NCBI RefSeq assembly: GCF_026213295.1
Contig: NC_079421.1
Span: forward strand, 21,088,159-21,152,158
Source of the DNA: Gadus chalcogrammus
Lineage: Eukaryota; Chordata; Actinopteri; Gadiformes; Gadidae
Length of the DNA stretch: 64,000 bases
Direction: 5' to 3'
In this document: piece by piece, positions 46,020-59,000 of the stretch
Numbering within the stretch: position 1 is the stretch's first letter
Layout of the letters: every line of letters begins with the position of its first letter
The notes under the pieces: model-generated
What the model was told of the DNA's origin: nothing
Databases searched by the model: none
The model's input: the letters and a program-made list of their open reading frames with translations, nothing else
Translations under genes and position numbers: made by a program

Positions 46020-46199
46020 CTGCAACATCGAGACACTGAATGAAGCAAACCAAGGATCCACCTTGTTTTCTGTGGGTTGCAGTTGATGCTGATATTATTG
46101 TGGCTGGTGGAAAAAAAGGTTTGACAGGAAACCCAGAACTGAGCCATCGGTTATCAGAGTGTTGGACTAGGTTAAAGAATATCGACCCTAACAAACCAA

Positions 46200-46500
46200 T
46201 GAACTGAGCTCATTGGGGTCCTGACCCTGCCAGGTTAACCTCCAGCTGGGCATGGCTCCTACCAGCTCACAGGCAGGTCTCGTTGGCATGCCAGCAACCT
46301 GGTTGAGGTGCCTGCTCCTTCCCACCTGCCACAAGGTAACCCTGTTTGCTCGTCGTGCTAACCGTTTGCCCCTCCAGGTTTGGCACTTCATTCCACACTT
46401 GAACTTTGGGAAAGGTATTGGGGAAGGGGGGAAATATTGGTTCAAGGTTACCCTCCTCAGGGAGTTTTTGCTATGTTGGCCACTGATAGGCTGAACGTGT
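46200..46500. repeat. Intergenic module: GC-rich block, diverged
   Basis: A shortened and diverged copy of the block (TGCCAGGTTAACCTCCAGC … CTAACCGTTTGCCCCTCC) with one minisatellite unit. Confidence 0.5.
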
Positions 46501-46713
46501 TATGGGAAATAATGAAGCTAATTATTTAACCTGAATGAATATCGAGTATCCTCATCCTTCTTAGATACAAAAAAATTCAGGTCACTTCCTTTCTTGCTAT
46601 TTCTTTTTCTTACCGTTGGAAACCGAGGGCGTGTCCAAAAGCAGCAGATGAGCTGAGTGACGAGGGCTGTGGCTGGCCTGGTCTCTGTTTTACACGCACC
46701 GCCAAGACTCATG

Positions 46714-46810
46714 AGCATAAATAGACCTGGCTGCAGGTATCAACAGGATGTGCTGCAGAGATCCTTCGGAAAACACTGTCATGCAGCATTCATTTCCCAT
46801 CACTGACTGA
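46714..46810 (+). other. Intergenic module copy 8: TATA-like element, frame-shifted short ORF
   Basis: GCATAAATAGACC starts at 46714. The frame from ATG 46748 begins MCCRDPSEN and stops at TGA near 46808 after a shift relative to other copies. The TATA element is better conserved than the reading frame here. Confidence 0.3.
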
Positions 46811-48742
46811 ACCTAAACGCCAATATTTGTGTGTGTAAACAGAGAATGTTAACTTGATTCACAACATTAGTGATTTTTGTTTGTGTTGAATTGTTACTAT
46901 CTTCAATGTTTACTATAAGTCATATTCGTATTATGCAATGGTTGATTCTTAGTATTATTATTCACTTTGGATTATAATGGGCCCAATCATTGGTGTCTTG
47001 TCAATTGTTGCATGCACCTTTTGTCCATTTGCTTTCTAGATTTGACAGTTGTCTTTGTTGTGTTTGGTTCTATATAGGGTCCCTATTTACCAGCCGGTGT
47101 ATAGCAATTTAATCTAGTTTGATGCAAAGTAGAACGTTCACAAGCTGGTTTGTGGAGACCAAGATGTAGATTTGCGTGCAAACCTAAAGGCGTGTCCCCA
47201 CCAATGTCAAATGACGACTGAAATGTCCCCACCAATATTCCGGTTGAAATGAGAAAAAAAAGCCCCTCATGTGGTACACAAAGGGTTAAATTCCCACCTT
47301 AGTACCCCCTCCTAACTTCAGTCTTTCTTTTTACACTGCCAAGCCGCTTCGGTCGCGGCTTCTCGTAAGGAAAGTTCCTCTGCTTCTTTCTCGTGTATCG
47401 CACCATCTCTCCCCGTCTTCGTTTAATAAGCCTGCATCTCCTTCTCTCCCATGATGGTCAGCATCTTGTGGTTTTCACTGTCTTATCTGGTTATCACTGG
47501 TTATCACTTTCTTGCTACATCCTATATAATCCAGATAATTCAACAGACACGCACACACACGCACAACCAGGTCACGATTCAGGGTTAGGGTTAGGGGGTT
47601 TGATTGCTGCACTGTCTAGACAGATACAACGCGACGATATAAACATGAGTAGTTCTAGCTGGAGACACCTTTATCCAAGCAAAAATTAGAAGATCACTAA
47701 CACTATCAGCGGCGGATAAAAGTTGAATTATAATGGTGAGTCCTAGGAAGTCAAACCTGAAAGTGACTGTACACTTTATCTGTTATAGAATCGACCTGTT
47801 TATAACATAAATTCGTGCCAGTCGGTACTGGTAAACAGGGAGGTTTAAGAAGCTAATCGATTCCCTCATAGATATGGGTGACACTCACGCTTGTGATGTA
47901 AAAATGGGTCAATTTCACAATAGTTTGTAATGGCCAATGCCATCTCCTGTCACATTAGGGCCTGTCTACATTTACATGATTCCTTTCTCAGTTTTAGGAA
48001 TACAAAACTTTTAAGTATTTTTCTTTCATTGGAAAATCCCATCAAGAAAAGCAATGAAAATGATTTTTTAAAATGCACTTCACTGTGACCTAAATAATAC
48101 TTTTGGATGTTTCTTAACCAAAAATAACCACAGCAACAATGAAGTGGCGTGGTATATTTTTTTACAGTTCTTTTATACACTGGGGTAAAGTGGCAGTTTA
48201 TGCAGCAAGCAGATGAAAGAGAACGCGCGGGTCGCTTCCTTTGTTATTGCACCTTTCTTCTTCACTGGGTTGTCGAGGGAGAGCCTGTAGGTTGAGTGAC
48301 GGGGCCTGTCGCGGGCCATGTCTTTTTTTTCTTTGGCGCACCGCTGCAGCTCTTAACCATAAAGAGACCAGACTGCAGGCTACAGGACGTACTGCTTATG
48401 TTTTTCAGAAACCAGCAAAGGGGGAATTTTGAATTGGTGAACAGAGAAAAACGTTTGCTTGTATCCATTTTATATGGCCTACTGGCTTTTTCAAAAAGTT
48501 GAAAAGAAAAGGGAACTATTTGAAAGCAACGTCGAGTCTATTACAGACACAAATACATGCATACATAATCAAAGCTTTCTTGTCTGTCTGTCTCATCAAG
48601 TGTACACCTGTTAAGGTAGAGAAATGCTGGAAAAATGTGGGGAAAGTAACGCAAATATAGAGAGAATATTACAATTGCAGTGCTGGTATTTATACATACA
48701 ACCATGGTCATAAATACAAATGTGAACTCAACACAGACTAGT
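46811..48742. other. Intergenic stretch between NITR gene 6 and the tail relic
   Basis: No gene is recognised. Diverged module pieces occur at about 47030-47110 and 48230-48420 (a degraded TATA segment ACCATAAAGAGACC). A short GGGTTAGGGTTAGGG run lies at about 47580-47597. Confidence 0.45.
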
Positions 48743-48796
48743 TCACTCAGCGGAAAACATCAAGGCTGAGTGGTTCAAGGAGTTTGTTTTCTTGTC
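48743..48796 (-). pseudogene. NITR tail-exon relic
   Basis: The minus strand has the conserved acceptor TTGTAG followed by GACAAGAAAACAAACTCC, encoding DKKTNSLNHSALMFSAE and a stop. It aligns with the start of the NITR tail exon, but the ITIM tyrosine is His (LNHSAL) and the rest of the exon is gone. No Ig or membrane exon is found upstream, so this is a dead remnant of an older unit. Confidence 0.65.
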
Positions 48797-49319
48797 CTAC
48801 AACAGAGGATTGTGCATTACTACCAATGAACAACAAGATTCAAGATTGTACAGATCATTTGTTGTCGAGTCAAAGTAAAAACTACAATCAAAGGTCTGAT
48901 GCTGGGCTAGCATCTATGATTACACTGAGGCTATATTTAACAAAAATACAATTCTGCTTTGTTACATTTGATTGGAAGAACAGATTATAATTCTTATTTT
49001 GTCTTGCTTTTACATTTTTGATTCAAAGGCATTACATACTAAACCCTACTAGACCCACTATAATCTAAACTAGTAGTGTTCAGCAGTAATACCATGAGGG
49101 GGTCAAGAAAAACCAAGCAGCTCAAACTTTCTTTGAGCTGTTCCGACTTCTGGTACACTTTTTTACCTTTAAGGGTAAGGCATTCATTCAGGCATTCACT
49201 CTCTTGCACAAGCCGCGCTGTTGTAGCCAGAATGTTTGAAAAATGGCCAAGTACAGGTAGCTCATGCCACTCTTAAATGGGCAAATTGAGTTGAATTTGG
49301 ATCAGGATCAAGGTGCACT

Positions 49320-49490
49320 CATCTGTATGCCAGCAACCTGCATAAGATGCCTGCTCCTTCCCACCTGCCTGCTGCTCCTGTGGTCACACAAAGCCCCCCG
49401 GGGTTCAGACGGCTTGTCCCTCCTGCTCCGCGTTTGCCCCTCATGCTAACCGTTTGCCCCTCCTGCTAACCGTTTGCCCCATCAGCTGGG
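49320..49490. repeat. Intergenic module: GC-rich block and minisatellite units
   Basis: A diverged copy of the block, ending in two to three GTTTGCCCCT-type units (about 49430-49480). Confidence 0.5.
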
Positions 49491-49864
49491 CTCCTTCAGG
49501 ACTTTGACACTTCATTCCACCCTTGAACTTTCTAAGGGGATCGGGGCGGGGGAGACATGTTGTGTTCAGGGTAACCCCTTCTCAGGGAGTCATTCTATTA
49601 TTTGTTGCAATACCGGTTGTGACCTTTTTACAATGTTGGCCACTGTTAGGCTGAACGTGTTAATAATGAAGCCGTATGATCCAACCTGAATGAATATTGA
49701 GTATCCTCGTCCGTCTTAGATAGAACCACAACTTTTCGGGTCACTTCCTTTCTTGCAATTTCTTTTACCTCTGAGATGGAAACAGAGAGAGAGGCCTCAA
49801 GCAGCAGATGAGAGTTTAGGGCTGTGGCTGGCCTTGTCTCTTGTTTTACCCACACCGCAAAAAC

Positions 49865-49979
49865 TCGTGAGCATGAAAAGATCAACAGGATGTGCTGCAG
49901 AGGTTCTTCAGAGAACACTGTCGTGGACATACGTTTCCCATCAGTGACTGAACATAAACGGCTATATTTGTGTATCTGA
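49865..49979 (+). other. Intergenic module copy 9: 29-codon MCC-type ORF in a diverged copy
   Basis: The short frame from ATG 49890 to TGA 49977-49979 is open (MCCRGSSEN … LYLCI). Compared with the copy at 3354 it differs at many residues, but its length changes only by one whole codon. The TATA-like element is degraded (GCATGAAAAG). A further copy around 50208 stops after three codons. Confidence 0.35.
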
Positions 49980-50730
49980 ACAGAAAAAGTCACTTGATTC
50001 CCTTGTAATATCTGTAGGCCTATCCTTTTTTTTAAGAGTTAAAGATAAAACCCTATTAGTGTCACTTCCTCTCTTGCTATTTCTTTTACCACTGGGTTTG
50101 AAGCAGAGCGAGGCCCCGAGCAGCAGAGAAGCGAGGGCTGCGGGTGGCCGTGTCCCTGTTCTACACACACCACCAACCTGACCAGACCTGACTCGCAGTA
50201 TCAACAGGATGTGCTGCTGACGGGCCGGAAACCAACCATGAAATTTACATTTTCCATCATTGACTGAAACCAAAAGGGGATTTTTAGGTCAATGAACAGC
50301 GAAAATGTTGACTTTAATTAACTTTTTTTGAAGTCATCAATAGTAATTCATGATTTTAATGATCATCCTTATAAAATGCATACAGAGGAACAACACCAAC
50401 AATTCGGACACAATCAATGCTGTCTTGTCTGCCACTTATCAATTAAGCACATATGATAATCGTTGGGAAATGATATAAGTAAAATGAACAAGGTCACTAT
50501 GGAGAGATTGGTCTCATGATTATTGATACTAGCATGAATCAATTATTTTCTTGTAAAGGTTAACTCGCGTCATGTAAATTGACATTTGAATGATGGTCGT
50601 GTACTTGAACTTAACTCGGCACAAATACAACTCTCGATCGGAGGGTAAGTGTTCCTTAAGCGAATCAGTCCATAGACTACAGAGAGCACCTACTGCATAC
50701 AACCAGGAACACAATATAGAGGAATATAAA

Positions 50731-52857
50731 CTATATTTGGCCGTGGCAGACTTCAGTAGCAGAATATCTCACAGCAGAATACACACTCTCCTGATTCCTT
50801 TCAGCGTTCTTCTTCCCTCCTTTGGTTTTCCTGCCAGAGAACTCCAACGCTGCGTAGTTCAAGGAATCGGTTTCCCCGTCCTACAACAGAGAACTGTCTT
50901 ACTACGGAACATTTGAGAGGATTCCCAGTAGTAGAGATCACTTCATTCAACGTCAAACCTGAAATCATACTGGTTTACTTGTGGCCAATAATATACTGAG
51001 GCACATCCTAGACCAGTTCCTTTAACCAGTAAGCTTAACTTCTAGAAAAAAATAAAATAAAATGAATGTGTAACTCAACTTAGGTTTTAAATAAAAAATA
51101 GGAAATCCCAAAATTCATTAACCTCTAAACCAAAGCATTTCTTCTAAATTAATTTAAATGAGTAAATCAATGATTATACACAATACAGACGTACCTGTGG
51201 TCCCTGAATCACTAAGTCATGTGCAACATCCGCGGACCTCCGTGTCCCTGATAATAAGAATCGTTGTGTTAATGCAGAATTTATTTAATATAATGCAAAC
51301 AATTCTAAACCTTTATATTGCATGACAAATGTGATGGAGAAAAATATTATAGGTCAATCTAATAAAACAGAACTAGTCTTAAAGTTGGGACAGATTTCTG
51401 TAAAATGCAATGTGCCACAGTCTCAATTATGTATACAGAGTCCAAGGTTCTCTATCAACAGTTTTGGATCTCGCTAACCTGTCCTGAGGTCAGATCAGGT
51501 CACATCAATAGGCTAAGTGTATAATGTACTGTACCTTTGCACTGCTCACAAACTTGCATTTCATTTCTGGTTAGAATGAGGATTATAATCACACCCAGAC
51601 AGGAACCCAACAGTATTCCAAGTATCATGTTAACTGGAAGCGAGTTTTGTGCTAGAATCACACAAACAACATTGGGTCATTAGGGAAGCTTCAGTATGCA
51701 TAATATTTTTTGCAATAATTTCTTAAACATTTTCCCGGTTTCAAATAAAATAATTCTCTGTATCTTTTGTGGATATTATCTTCTTCATGAATTGATTACC
51801 AAATAAATTAAGTAGGAAGTAAACTGTATTGACCTTTAGTGTCCAGCTTGGATTCATTGCCAGACACAACTTCCCCACATGCTGCCAGAGCACAGTAGTA
51901 AGTCCCATCAGAGGAGTCTGCATTGTTCTTGGGGAGAGTGTAGAGACAGCTCTGTGGAGCAGACGGAGGCCCAGAACTATTCTGACATTCACCACTCCTG
52001 TTCCCATTCATGTAAATGGCAGCAGGGTGAGATGGTCCTGATCTGAACCAGTACACACTGGGTTCCCCTTGGCACTGGTTACTGTGGTCCGTCCTCTGGG
52101 AGATAACAGAGCACTGGAGAGCCACAGGGTCTCCCAGCTGAGCTGGTGCCAACTGTTGGACCAAAGTCTGGTACTCTAATTTCTGCTCATTTCCATCTGC
52201 ATAGCGAAATACAATCAAATGCACCAAATCAAAATATTGTTTGTGTTTACATCAGATTAAAAGATTTTTGCTCATGATATTAAAACACTGAATCTTACCG
52301 TTCACAGACAGAAATGTGCCGTTGTTCCAATTCTTGTTTTCATCAATTCCTTGCTGACAGAAATAGTTTGCCTCGTCCTCTTTCTTTACATCTCTCACAG
52401 TCAACTTTCCTTTTACCAGTGTAACCCTTAATTTGTATTGCGGATATATCGTTGGAGTGCCATAAATTGCACTGGCAACCACTTGGGGAATATATCCAAG
52501 AGATTGCTTATACCAGTATAACACTTTACTTGTACCATTCAAAGATGCACAATGTAGAGAAACAGTATCTCCGATATCTGCTTTGGTCAAAGAGAGCGAT
52601 TGAGGATTTTCTTGGGTTTGACTTAGCACTGAAAATAGGAAAAAACGAAGCATTGATTCAAATTTTAGAGGGAATTTAACAAAAATACATACATTCATAC
52701 TCATATACATCCACACATACATGCTCCCCTGTACTATTCAAACAGACCTTCGCAAAATGGCTCATGATTACACTTCATGAAAGTCAATTTTAAGTTGTAG
52801 AGAAATGTACTTACAAGCTGTACTCAAGATCGTCGTTGCAAAAAATATTGCCATCAT
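50731..52857 (-). CDS. nitr: NITR gene 7: diverged V-I type receptor with ITIM and extended tail, intact
   Basis: Minus-strand exons are 52815-52857, 52299-52628, 51834-52196, 51535-51651, 51195-51247 and 50731-50880, in phase to 351 residues. The leader (MMAIFFATTILSTA) has two possible start ATGs; the upstream one (52857) is chosen. The V domain is diverged (SLHCASLNGT, YWYKQSLGYIPQ, ANYFCQQG). The I domain keeps six cysteines, but the joining-like motif FGSGTKLD is changed to SGNESKLD, losing the Phe-Gly pair. The membrane segment is GILLGSCLGVIIILIL. The tail has LNYAAL and SVYSAV, then a lineage-specific end (RYSATEVCHGQI) with one more tyrosine. It is the oldest-looking intact member. 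Open frame and conserved splice sites indicate a functional, probably inhibitory, receptor. Confidence 0.87.
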
Positions 52858-52924
52858 TGTCCCGTTATGGTGCTGAACCAGAGATGTCTTCTCTCAAGTG
52901 AATGATTTCACTTAGACGACAATC

Positions 52925-52954
52925 ATTTACATATCGTAGATCAACTGTGATTGG
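52925..52954 (-). promoter_or_regulatory. NITR gene 7 promoter: octamer-like ATGTAAAT plus CCAAT box
   Basis: ATGTAAAT (52925-52932) and a CCAAT core inside GCCAATCACAG (52950-52954) on the minus strand are kept at the same spacing as in genes 1-6, although most of the surrounding sequence has diverged. This is the best evidence that the pair is functional. Confidence 0.55.
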
Positions 52955-52989
52955 CTGGAACATGGAAACACTGAAACAAGCGAGCCAAT

Positions 52990-55900
52990 GATCCACCTTG
53001 CATCTGACTTCAGTCAGATGCAGTTCATGTTAGATTTAAATATAACACAGTAAACATCCTTTCCCTTTATCATATTTTTTCTGTATAACAAACTGACAAC
53101 TGGCATTCATGTTATGCCAACCCTTAACGCATTATCATTAAAAGATCTCGATTTTAATTATTTTTATGTGACACTGAATCAGTAAAAGCAAAAAGAACAG
53201 TAAAAACATTGTTGCTTTTTATTTTCAAGGCATATTGCAACAATTAGTACTAACACAAGAGATTTAAGTATATTTGCCATAATTATACCTATAAATTAAG
53301 CATTATCAGTACGATAACCATTATTACTAATAATTGTGACAATCGTATTACTAGTTTGTGTCACTATAGTGATAGTTATTGCCCGAATAGTGCAGTTATA
53401 TCTGAGACATTAATATTTTTTATAATAGTATTATCCATACCGCTGATTGTAGTACAAATACAGTTATACTACTAAAAGTTTTCATGAGTAACAATCATGA
53501 ATTTCGTAATTGAATCTGGAGGATTTGAGTGTGTGGTCAAATGATCCAAATAAAAGTACATCTCAATGACTTTGATTGTGTGTGTGATTGTGTTTGAATG
53601 TGTTAAGCTGTGTGCAAGAAAAATAGGAGAAAATAAACTTGCAACCTATATCATCTAGTCAGACGTTCTAGAGCTGTGACCTTTATGTCTGTGGGTTTTG
53701 CTGCCAAAGTGTGAAACATCACTGGGTGTTTCGATTTCAGAGTCCTACTGAACAAGATAACTCTAAATAATATTCACTATATGTCCTATATAAACATCCT
53801 TCTTCCTGGTTATGGATGGTGACAGTTCTTTATTTAAATTTAAAAAGCGATTCAATTTGAGGCCTTTCTCCTAGTTTTGTTGCCCATTCTTTTTTTTCCC
53901 TGACCCATAACATTGCTGATTATTGAGTCCAGGGATAACAGGTACCATAAGGCATAATGAAGATTGGTTATTTCTCAAAAGCACACAAGAATCAAGATGA
54001 TGGGGGGCAAAAATAAGTACAAAAAGGCTACAATACAATAGTAAGACGGCAACCACAGAAACTGTGTCCTTTGAACTAGGTCAATTCAGAACCCAATTTT
54101 TTGGTGCTCTTTGGCTCAACTACTTCTTGCGTTGGAAGGCATGATCCAATTTTTGAAGGTTTGTGTAGCTCACCATCAAGCTGTCATGCTGTATCCCAAC
54201 ACAGAAATCATATAAAAAATAAAAAACACCTTTTTCATGTCCCTCCCCTTAGACTGCCTCCACAGGAACTCAGGGCACATTGGGAACTTCTTTTACCCAT
54301 AACGTTTTCATCAGTCATACCACCCTCATAGAAATCACCGCATCTTGCATACTTATAGGCACGCACCCATCTCACAACATCTTGCAAAGCTCACAATATT
54401 GTACCTCCAATCAAGCAACGTTAATACAAACAACAGCAACACGATGAAACCCTTTAAGACTATCTGTGACAAAGGTTACATAAAAATTGGATGATACCTA
54501 TAATCCCCTTTGGGATTTGGAGTATTTTAGGATTTTTTTAAGAGGTTGGGTGTACTTGTGTGTTTCATGTTTGGAGATTATGGATCGTGTGGACACAAAA
54601 TGTAACCGTATTGTTTGCTAAGACCGGTATTTTGACGCTCATAGAATACAATGTTTATTCTTTCCTGGTACCCCGAAAAAAAGACTAGGGCTAAAGTGGA
54701 TGACAAACTCATTGGTATTCTGTCACAGGCAGAGCAACACTATGCTGAGGAAGTCAACTAGTTAACACAGTAGGTTTCAGCCGTTTATAGACCCATGATG
54801 ACTTCAGGGCAGAGCTTTACCCGGTAAGGGTTGTTAGACCTAGAATCAGGTTTCTTCCCAGTAAACAGAATCTGTACCAGATGTAACTTCATTTTCAGTT
54901 TATTCGATTTGAAACATTTTACAAATCAAAAATCCATATGTATGTATTTGAAATCAAATATAATTTGGGGGGCGTAAGATCAATACTTTGCGATTAAGGC
55001 TAAATCACAAAAAAGGGAAACATCTTGAGCTGTGCTCCTAACAACAACCCTCAAAGCACTTTCAACACTTCTCTGTTCGTCACAGTTGAAATGTTCCTCT
55101 GAATACACCATTAGGTACTCAACTGTCCCTTTTAGAAAATAACTTTAATGCTGTTGTTATATTAAGACATTGAGTGCATTACCAGATAACATTGAGAAGG
55201 AAAATAAATGAAGTAACATGGTGTAGATGCTCTCAATTCACATTTTATACAAAGTTGTGAAAACCGCTAATGTTTTTCCTGCATAAGCCGCAATGTGCCA
55301 CATCAAATCGTGTGATTCTAATCTTTAATAGCTTTTGAGATATTATTTATGTTGCAGGTGATTTAGCTAAATCTGCAAAAAATTCACTTCCTGATGTTGC
55401 ACTTTCATTAGGAAATCTATGACCACTATAGAATTGTGATTGTGGAAAACAAAAGGCCAAAATGATGAACTGGTAAATACATGTTGTTGTAATTGTTAAC
55501 AAATAAGGATAAAAATGCTTTGTAATCATACATTTGATTATATTTTGCAAAAATATAATCCCTTTACATGATGACCAGAGTACAGCATCAACATATAGAC
55601 ATTTTGGAAAATATTTCAACTTGGCCATAATACCCAACCAAACCTGACGGAGGATCCTCAAATGAAAGAACAGCAAAGAGAGAATGACATGCAGCAATGG
55701 AAATCATTATTTTGATTCATTGAGATCATCATCAATCAAGGGTGAGGAGGAAACCCCATATTCAATGAAGCAGGTTACCAATGCACATACAGTTCCATTA
55801 TGATCATCCAAAGATGTATGCTGCCTTCCATTTCCTTTTTTCTGGGAAGCCTTATTCGCGAATGGTCATTGGCAACCATTTTGAAACGCATCTGTTTGAA

Positions 55901-56455
55901 CGTGAATGTTTCTAAAGCCTCCCTCTCATTAGCATGTACGCATCTGTCATGCAATCACGTTAGGAAAATATAAAAATTCATAGGGTTAGGGTATTTACTT
56001 ATATAGATTTACACGTACATAAAAAATCATATACTTTTAGGAATGTTAATCTATTTTGCTGTTTACTTCTTACATGATAACAAAATAACTTTTCATACGA
56101 AACACGTCACATATTATAAAATGAACAAACTCACAAGTCCATCATCTTTTAGTAAAAGCACATAATAAAAATAAGTTTATTTTCTCCCTTATATCTTACA
56201 ATATATTTTCTCTGTCAAACAACAAACACGTGTCCTTTCTGCGCTTGTTTCGTGGCTTCCTTGCAGCGGTGCGATGGCGGCGGTTCAAACTCGTCGGCGT
56301 GTGTGTTTCAGTTCTCTCGGAAAAAAGGCGGGGTCGCCGCCGCTCGCGTGCGTCGCGCGGAAGAACTCACGAGGCCGAGGTGTTGGAGCGTGGTCAAAAA
56401 AACGAACAAACAGGCAGCCCTGACGCCCGGGTTGGGGGGGGGGGGGGGGGCTGTC
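52990..56455. other. AT-rich interval between NITR gene 7 and slit1, no gene recognised
   Basis: Frames are short and unlike known families, and no module copy is seen beyond about 53030. A run of G (about 17) at 56434-56450 lies just past the slit1 stop, in its 3' UTR. The slit1 3' UTR probably extends some way into this interval. Confidence 0.45.
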
Positions 56456-57475
56456 TTACAACGGGCACTTGGCACAGCCGCACTCCATGGCCGTCTCCAT
56501 CTCCTCCGAGTACGAGGTCCCGTCGGTGCAGCGGAACACCGCCTTCCTCCGCCGGCTCTTGGTGGGGCCGCAGCAGACCCCCGGCGGCGCCGAGGCCTGA
56601 CAGGAGCGGGGGCAGTCCATGCGCGGGATCTTGGTGGTCGACGTGCACGTCTTCATGGGGTGGTGGCGCTTGAGCTGCTCCCGAAGCACCTCCCCGTGGC
56701 AGGTGAGCTCTGCGCAAGCGAAGGGGGACGGGACCAGAGAGGGATCGGGGTTCAGACATCTCTCGCATCGAATGTATTGACTGCAGATAATAAAACTGTG
56801 AACTTCTATCGTGAAAAACTGAAAATGCCTGGATGTTGTCTTAGCTTAGCTTAGCTTGGTTATCGTTACTCTCTCTCTAGCTCCCTCTTCTCTCTCTGCC
56901 TCTCCTCACCGGTCCCTCTCTTACCTGTGTCACAGGTGGTTCCGGTGTAGCCTGCCTGGCAGTGACAGACGGGCTCCCCGGTCTCTGCGACGCGGCACTC
57001 CCCGTGTCCGCAGCGCTGCCCCCTGCAGGCCGGGGGTGGCTGGCGGCGGTCGCAGTACTGGCCCTGGAAGCCCTCCGCACACTGGCAGCTGTACGACTGG
57101 CCCTTGGGAACGCACAGGCCATGGACACACCTGGAGAAGGGGTAATAATAATAATAATAATACATTTAATTTAGAGGCGCCTTTCAAGACACCCAAGGTC
57201 ACATTACAGAGCATATAGTCATCATTCAAAACTATGGAAAACAGACTAGGAATAAAAGGAAAACAGAGGAAGTACAGGGGTACAGGGGAGTAAGGCTGGA
57301 TGGTTGTGTGTTTGTGTTTGTGCGAGTGTACTCGCGAGCACACACTCGGGAGCCTCTTCTCACGAGTGTGTGCTCGCCAAATTGGCCCGCCAAATTGGTG
57401 CTTAGCAGAAACACAGCCGGGAAGATATCTTATATCTTCACACCCACTGGGTGTCGATGTGAAGTTGTGTACGTG

Positions 57476-57562
<87 letters not shown>

Positions 57563-58503
57563 GATGGACCTACCTGCTACTCTGACAGGGGCTCGGCGCT
57601 GTCTTCTGGTCGCACAGGGCTCCCGAGCGCCCAGGGAGGCACTCACAGGTCACCCCCATCTCCCCGCTCTGCCTGCAGGCTCCCTGGGCGCACACGCTGC
57701 AGGAGTGGCACCCAGGAAGGAGGCCCTCGGTCTGGGAGGGAGAGGCGAGAGGACGGGGTGAGGCGGCGGGACGGACGGAAAACTCGTAGGGGATACGATA
57801 CAACCAGCGGCAACGGGCGGACCGGTGGAACGTCATGAGTCTGCAGGATTCATGAGGCGTCATGTGGGACTAGGTAGGTAAGTAAGTCATTGGTTTAGAC
57901 CCAGAGGAAGGAGCCAATTGTGTGTTCAAATGCATCTGGAACCAGTTGTGAGGTTTCTGTACAGGACCTGTACCAGACCTGACATTGCCCAAGATGTAGT
58001 CCCATTACTTCCCATTTGGTGGATTTACTTTTTTGTATATTAAAAAGGATTTGCACTAGTTGAATTACCCGGTCAGGATAGTGTGATTGTTATCTTGACT
58101 CCCAGACAAAAAAGGATCTTGGTTCAATGCCCAATGTCTGCAGTCCACTCATATTCACCCATGAGCAAGATACCCTATCCCCTCCCTGCTCCTGAAGGAC
58201 GTGTATGTAGGTCCAAGTATTTGGACGCACGCCCTACACAGATATCTGATGTGATGTGATTCTATGATCGTGACCGTTACCTTGCCCTCGGCTGTCCGGG
58301 GGGCTCCTCCCCTCCCGGTTGCCCGGTAACTGAGGTCCTGGGGTTCGCCGTTGACCCTGACGTTGTGGATACAGCCGTTGAACGACTGGAGGGGGCGGTC
58401 CGGCCCCGGCCGCAGGCCCGACGCCACCACCTGAGCTGGCACACCTGGGGGGACGGAAACACACATCTGTAGACACAGCGTGTGTGTGTGTGTGCGTGTG
58501 CGT

Positions 58504-58534
<31 letters not shown>

Positions 58535-58837
58535 CGTGTCCGTGTATGTGTGTGTGCATGTGCATGAGTGTGTTTGTGTCCCTACCTCCTATGTACAGCT
58601 GTTTGTGTCTGTGTGTGTGTACATGTGTGTATGTGTGTTGGAGTGTGCATGTATTTGTACACGAGTGTGTGTGTGTCCCTACCTCCTATGTACAGCTGTG
58701 TGTTGTGGTCGACGGAGGGCTGCCGCGGCAGCTTGCCCAGGCTCTTAGGGGCGCCGTTGTCCACCACCAGGCTCAGAGAGTGGTTCTGGAGCAACAGCTC
58801 CACCGTGTGGAAGAGACCGTCACTCACCGACTCCACG
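56456..58837 (-). CDS. slit1: slit1 3' end: last five coding exons (laminin G, EGF, CTCK)
   Basis: Minus-strand exons are 58683-58837, 58281-58444, 57574-57731, 56925-57130 and 56456-56709, about 312 residues, phases consistent. The first two encode the end of the laminin G domain ([42 protein letters not shown]). The next two encode EGF-like repeats ([13 protein letters not shown] … [27 protein letters not shown]). The last encodes the C-terminal cystine knot ([41 protein letters not shown]). The VD-x-G-x-PKSLGKL segment points to SLIT1 over SLIT2 or SLIT3. SLITs are secreted ligands of ROBO receptors in axon guidance. The 5' part lies beyond the window. Introns are short and full of TG/CA repeats. 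Confidence 0.88.
57139..57230. mobile_element. LINE 3'-end scrap with (TAA)n
   Basis: (TAA)n is followed by ATTTAATTTAGAGGCGCCTT and CAAGACACCCAAGGTCAC. It is related to 33056-33125 and to common fish retroelement tails. It lies in a slit1 intron 9 bases upstream of the exon boundary at 57130. Confidence 0.5.
57478..57560. repeat. (TG)n microsatellite in a slit1 intron
   Basis: About 83 bp of TG. On the sense strand it is a (CA)n tract starting about 13 bases after the donor of the exon ending at 57574. Confidence 0.95.
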
Positions 58838-59000
58838 CTGCGCACACACACACACACGCACACGCACACACGAACACGCACACACACACGCAAACACACA
58901 AACAAAAACACGCACACACACACACGAACACGCACACACACACACGCACGCACACACACGCACACACACGCACACACACACACGCACACACACACACATA
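58480..59000. repeat. TG/CA-rich tracts flanking a slit1 exon
   Basis: Imperfect TG arrays at about 58480-58680 and CA arrays at about 58843-58999 surround the exon 58683-58837. On the sense strand the second tract is (TG)n running into the acceptor GCGCAG. Confidence 0.85.

Noticed and set aside
47575..47600. Telomere-like TTAGGG repeats
   Set aside because: Only about two units are present; too short to mark a fusion site.
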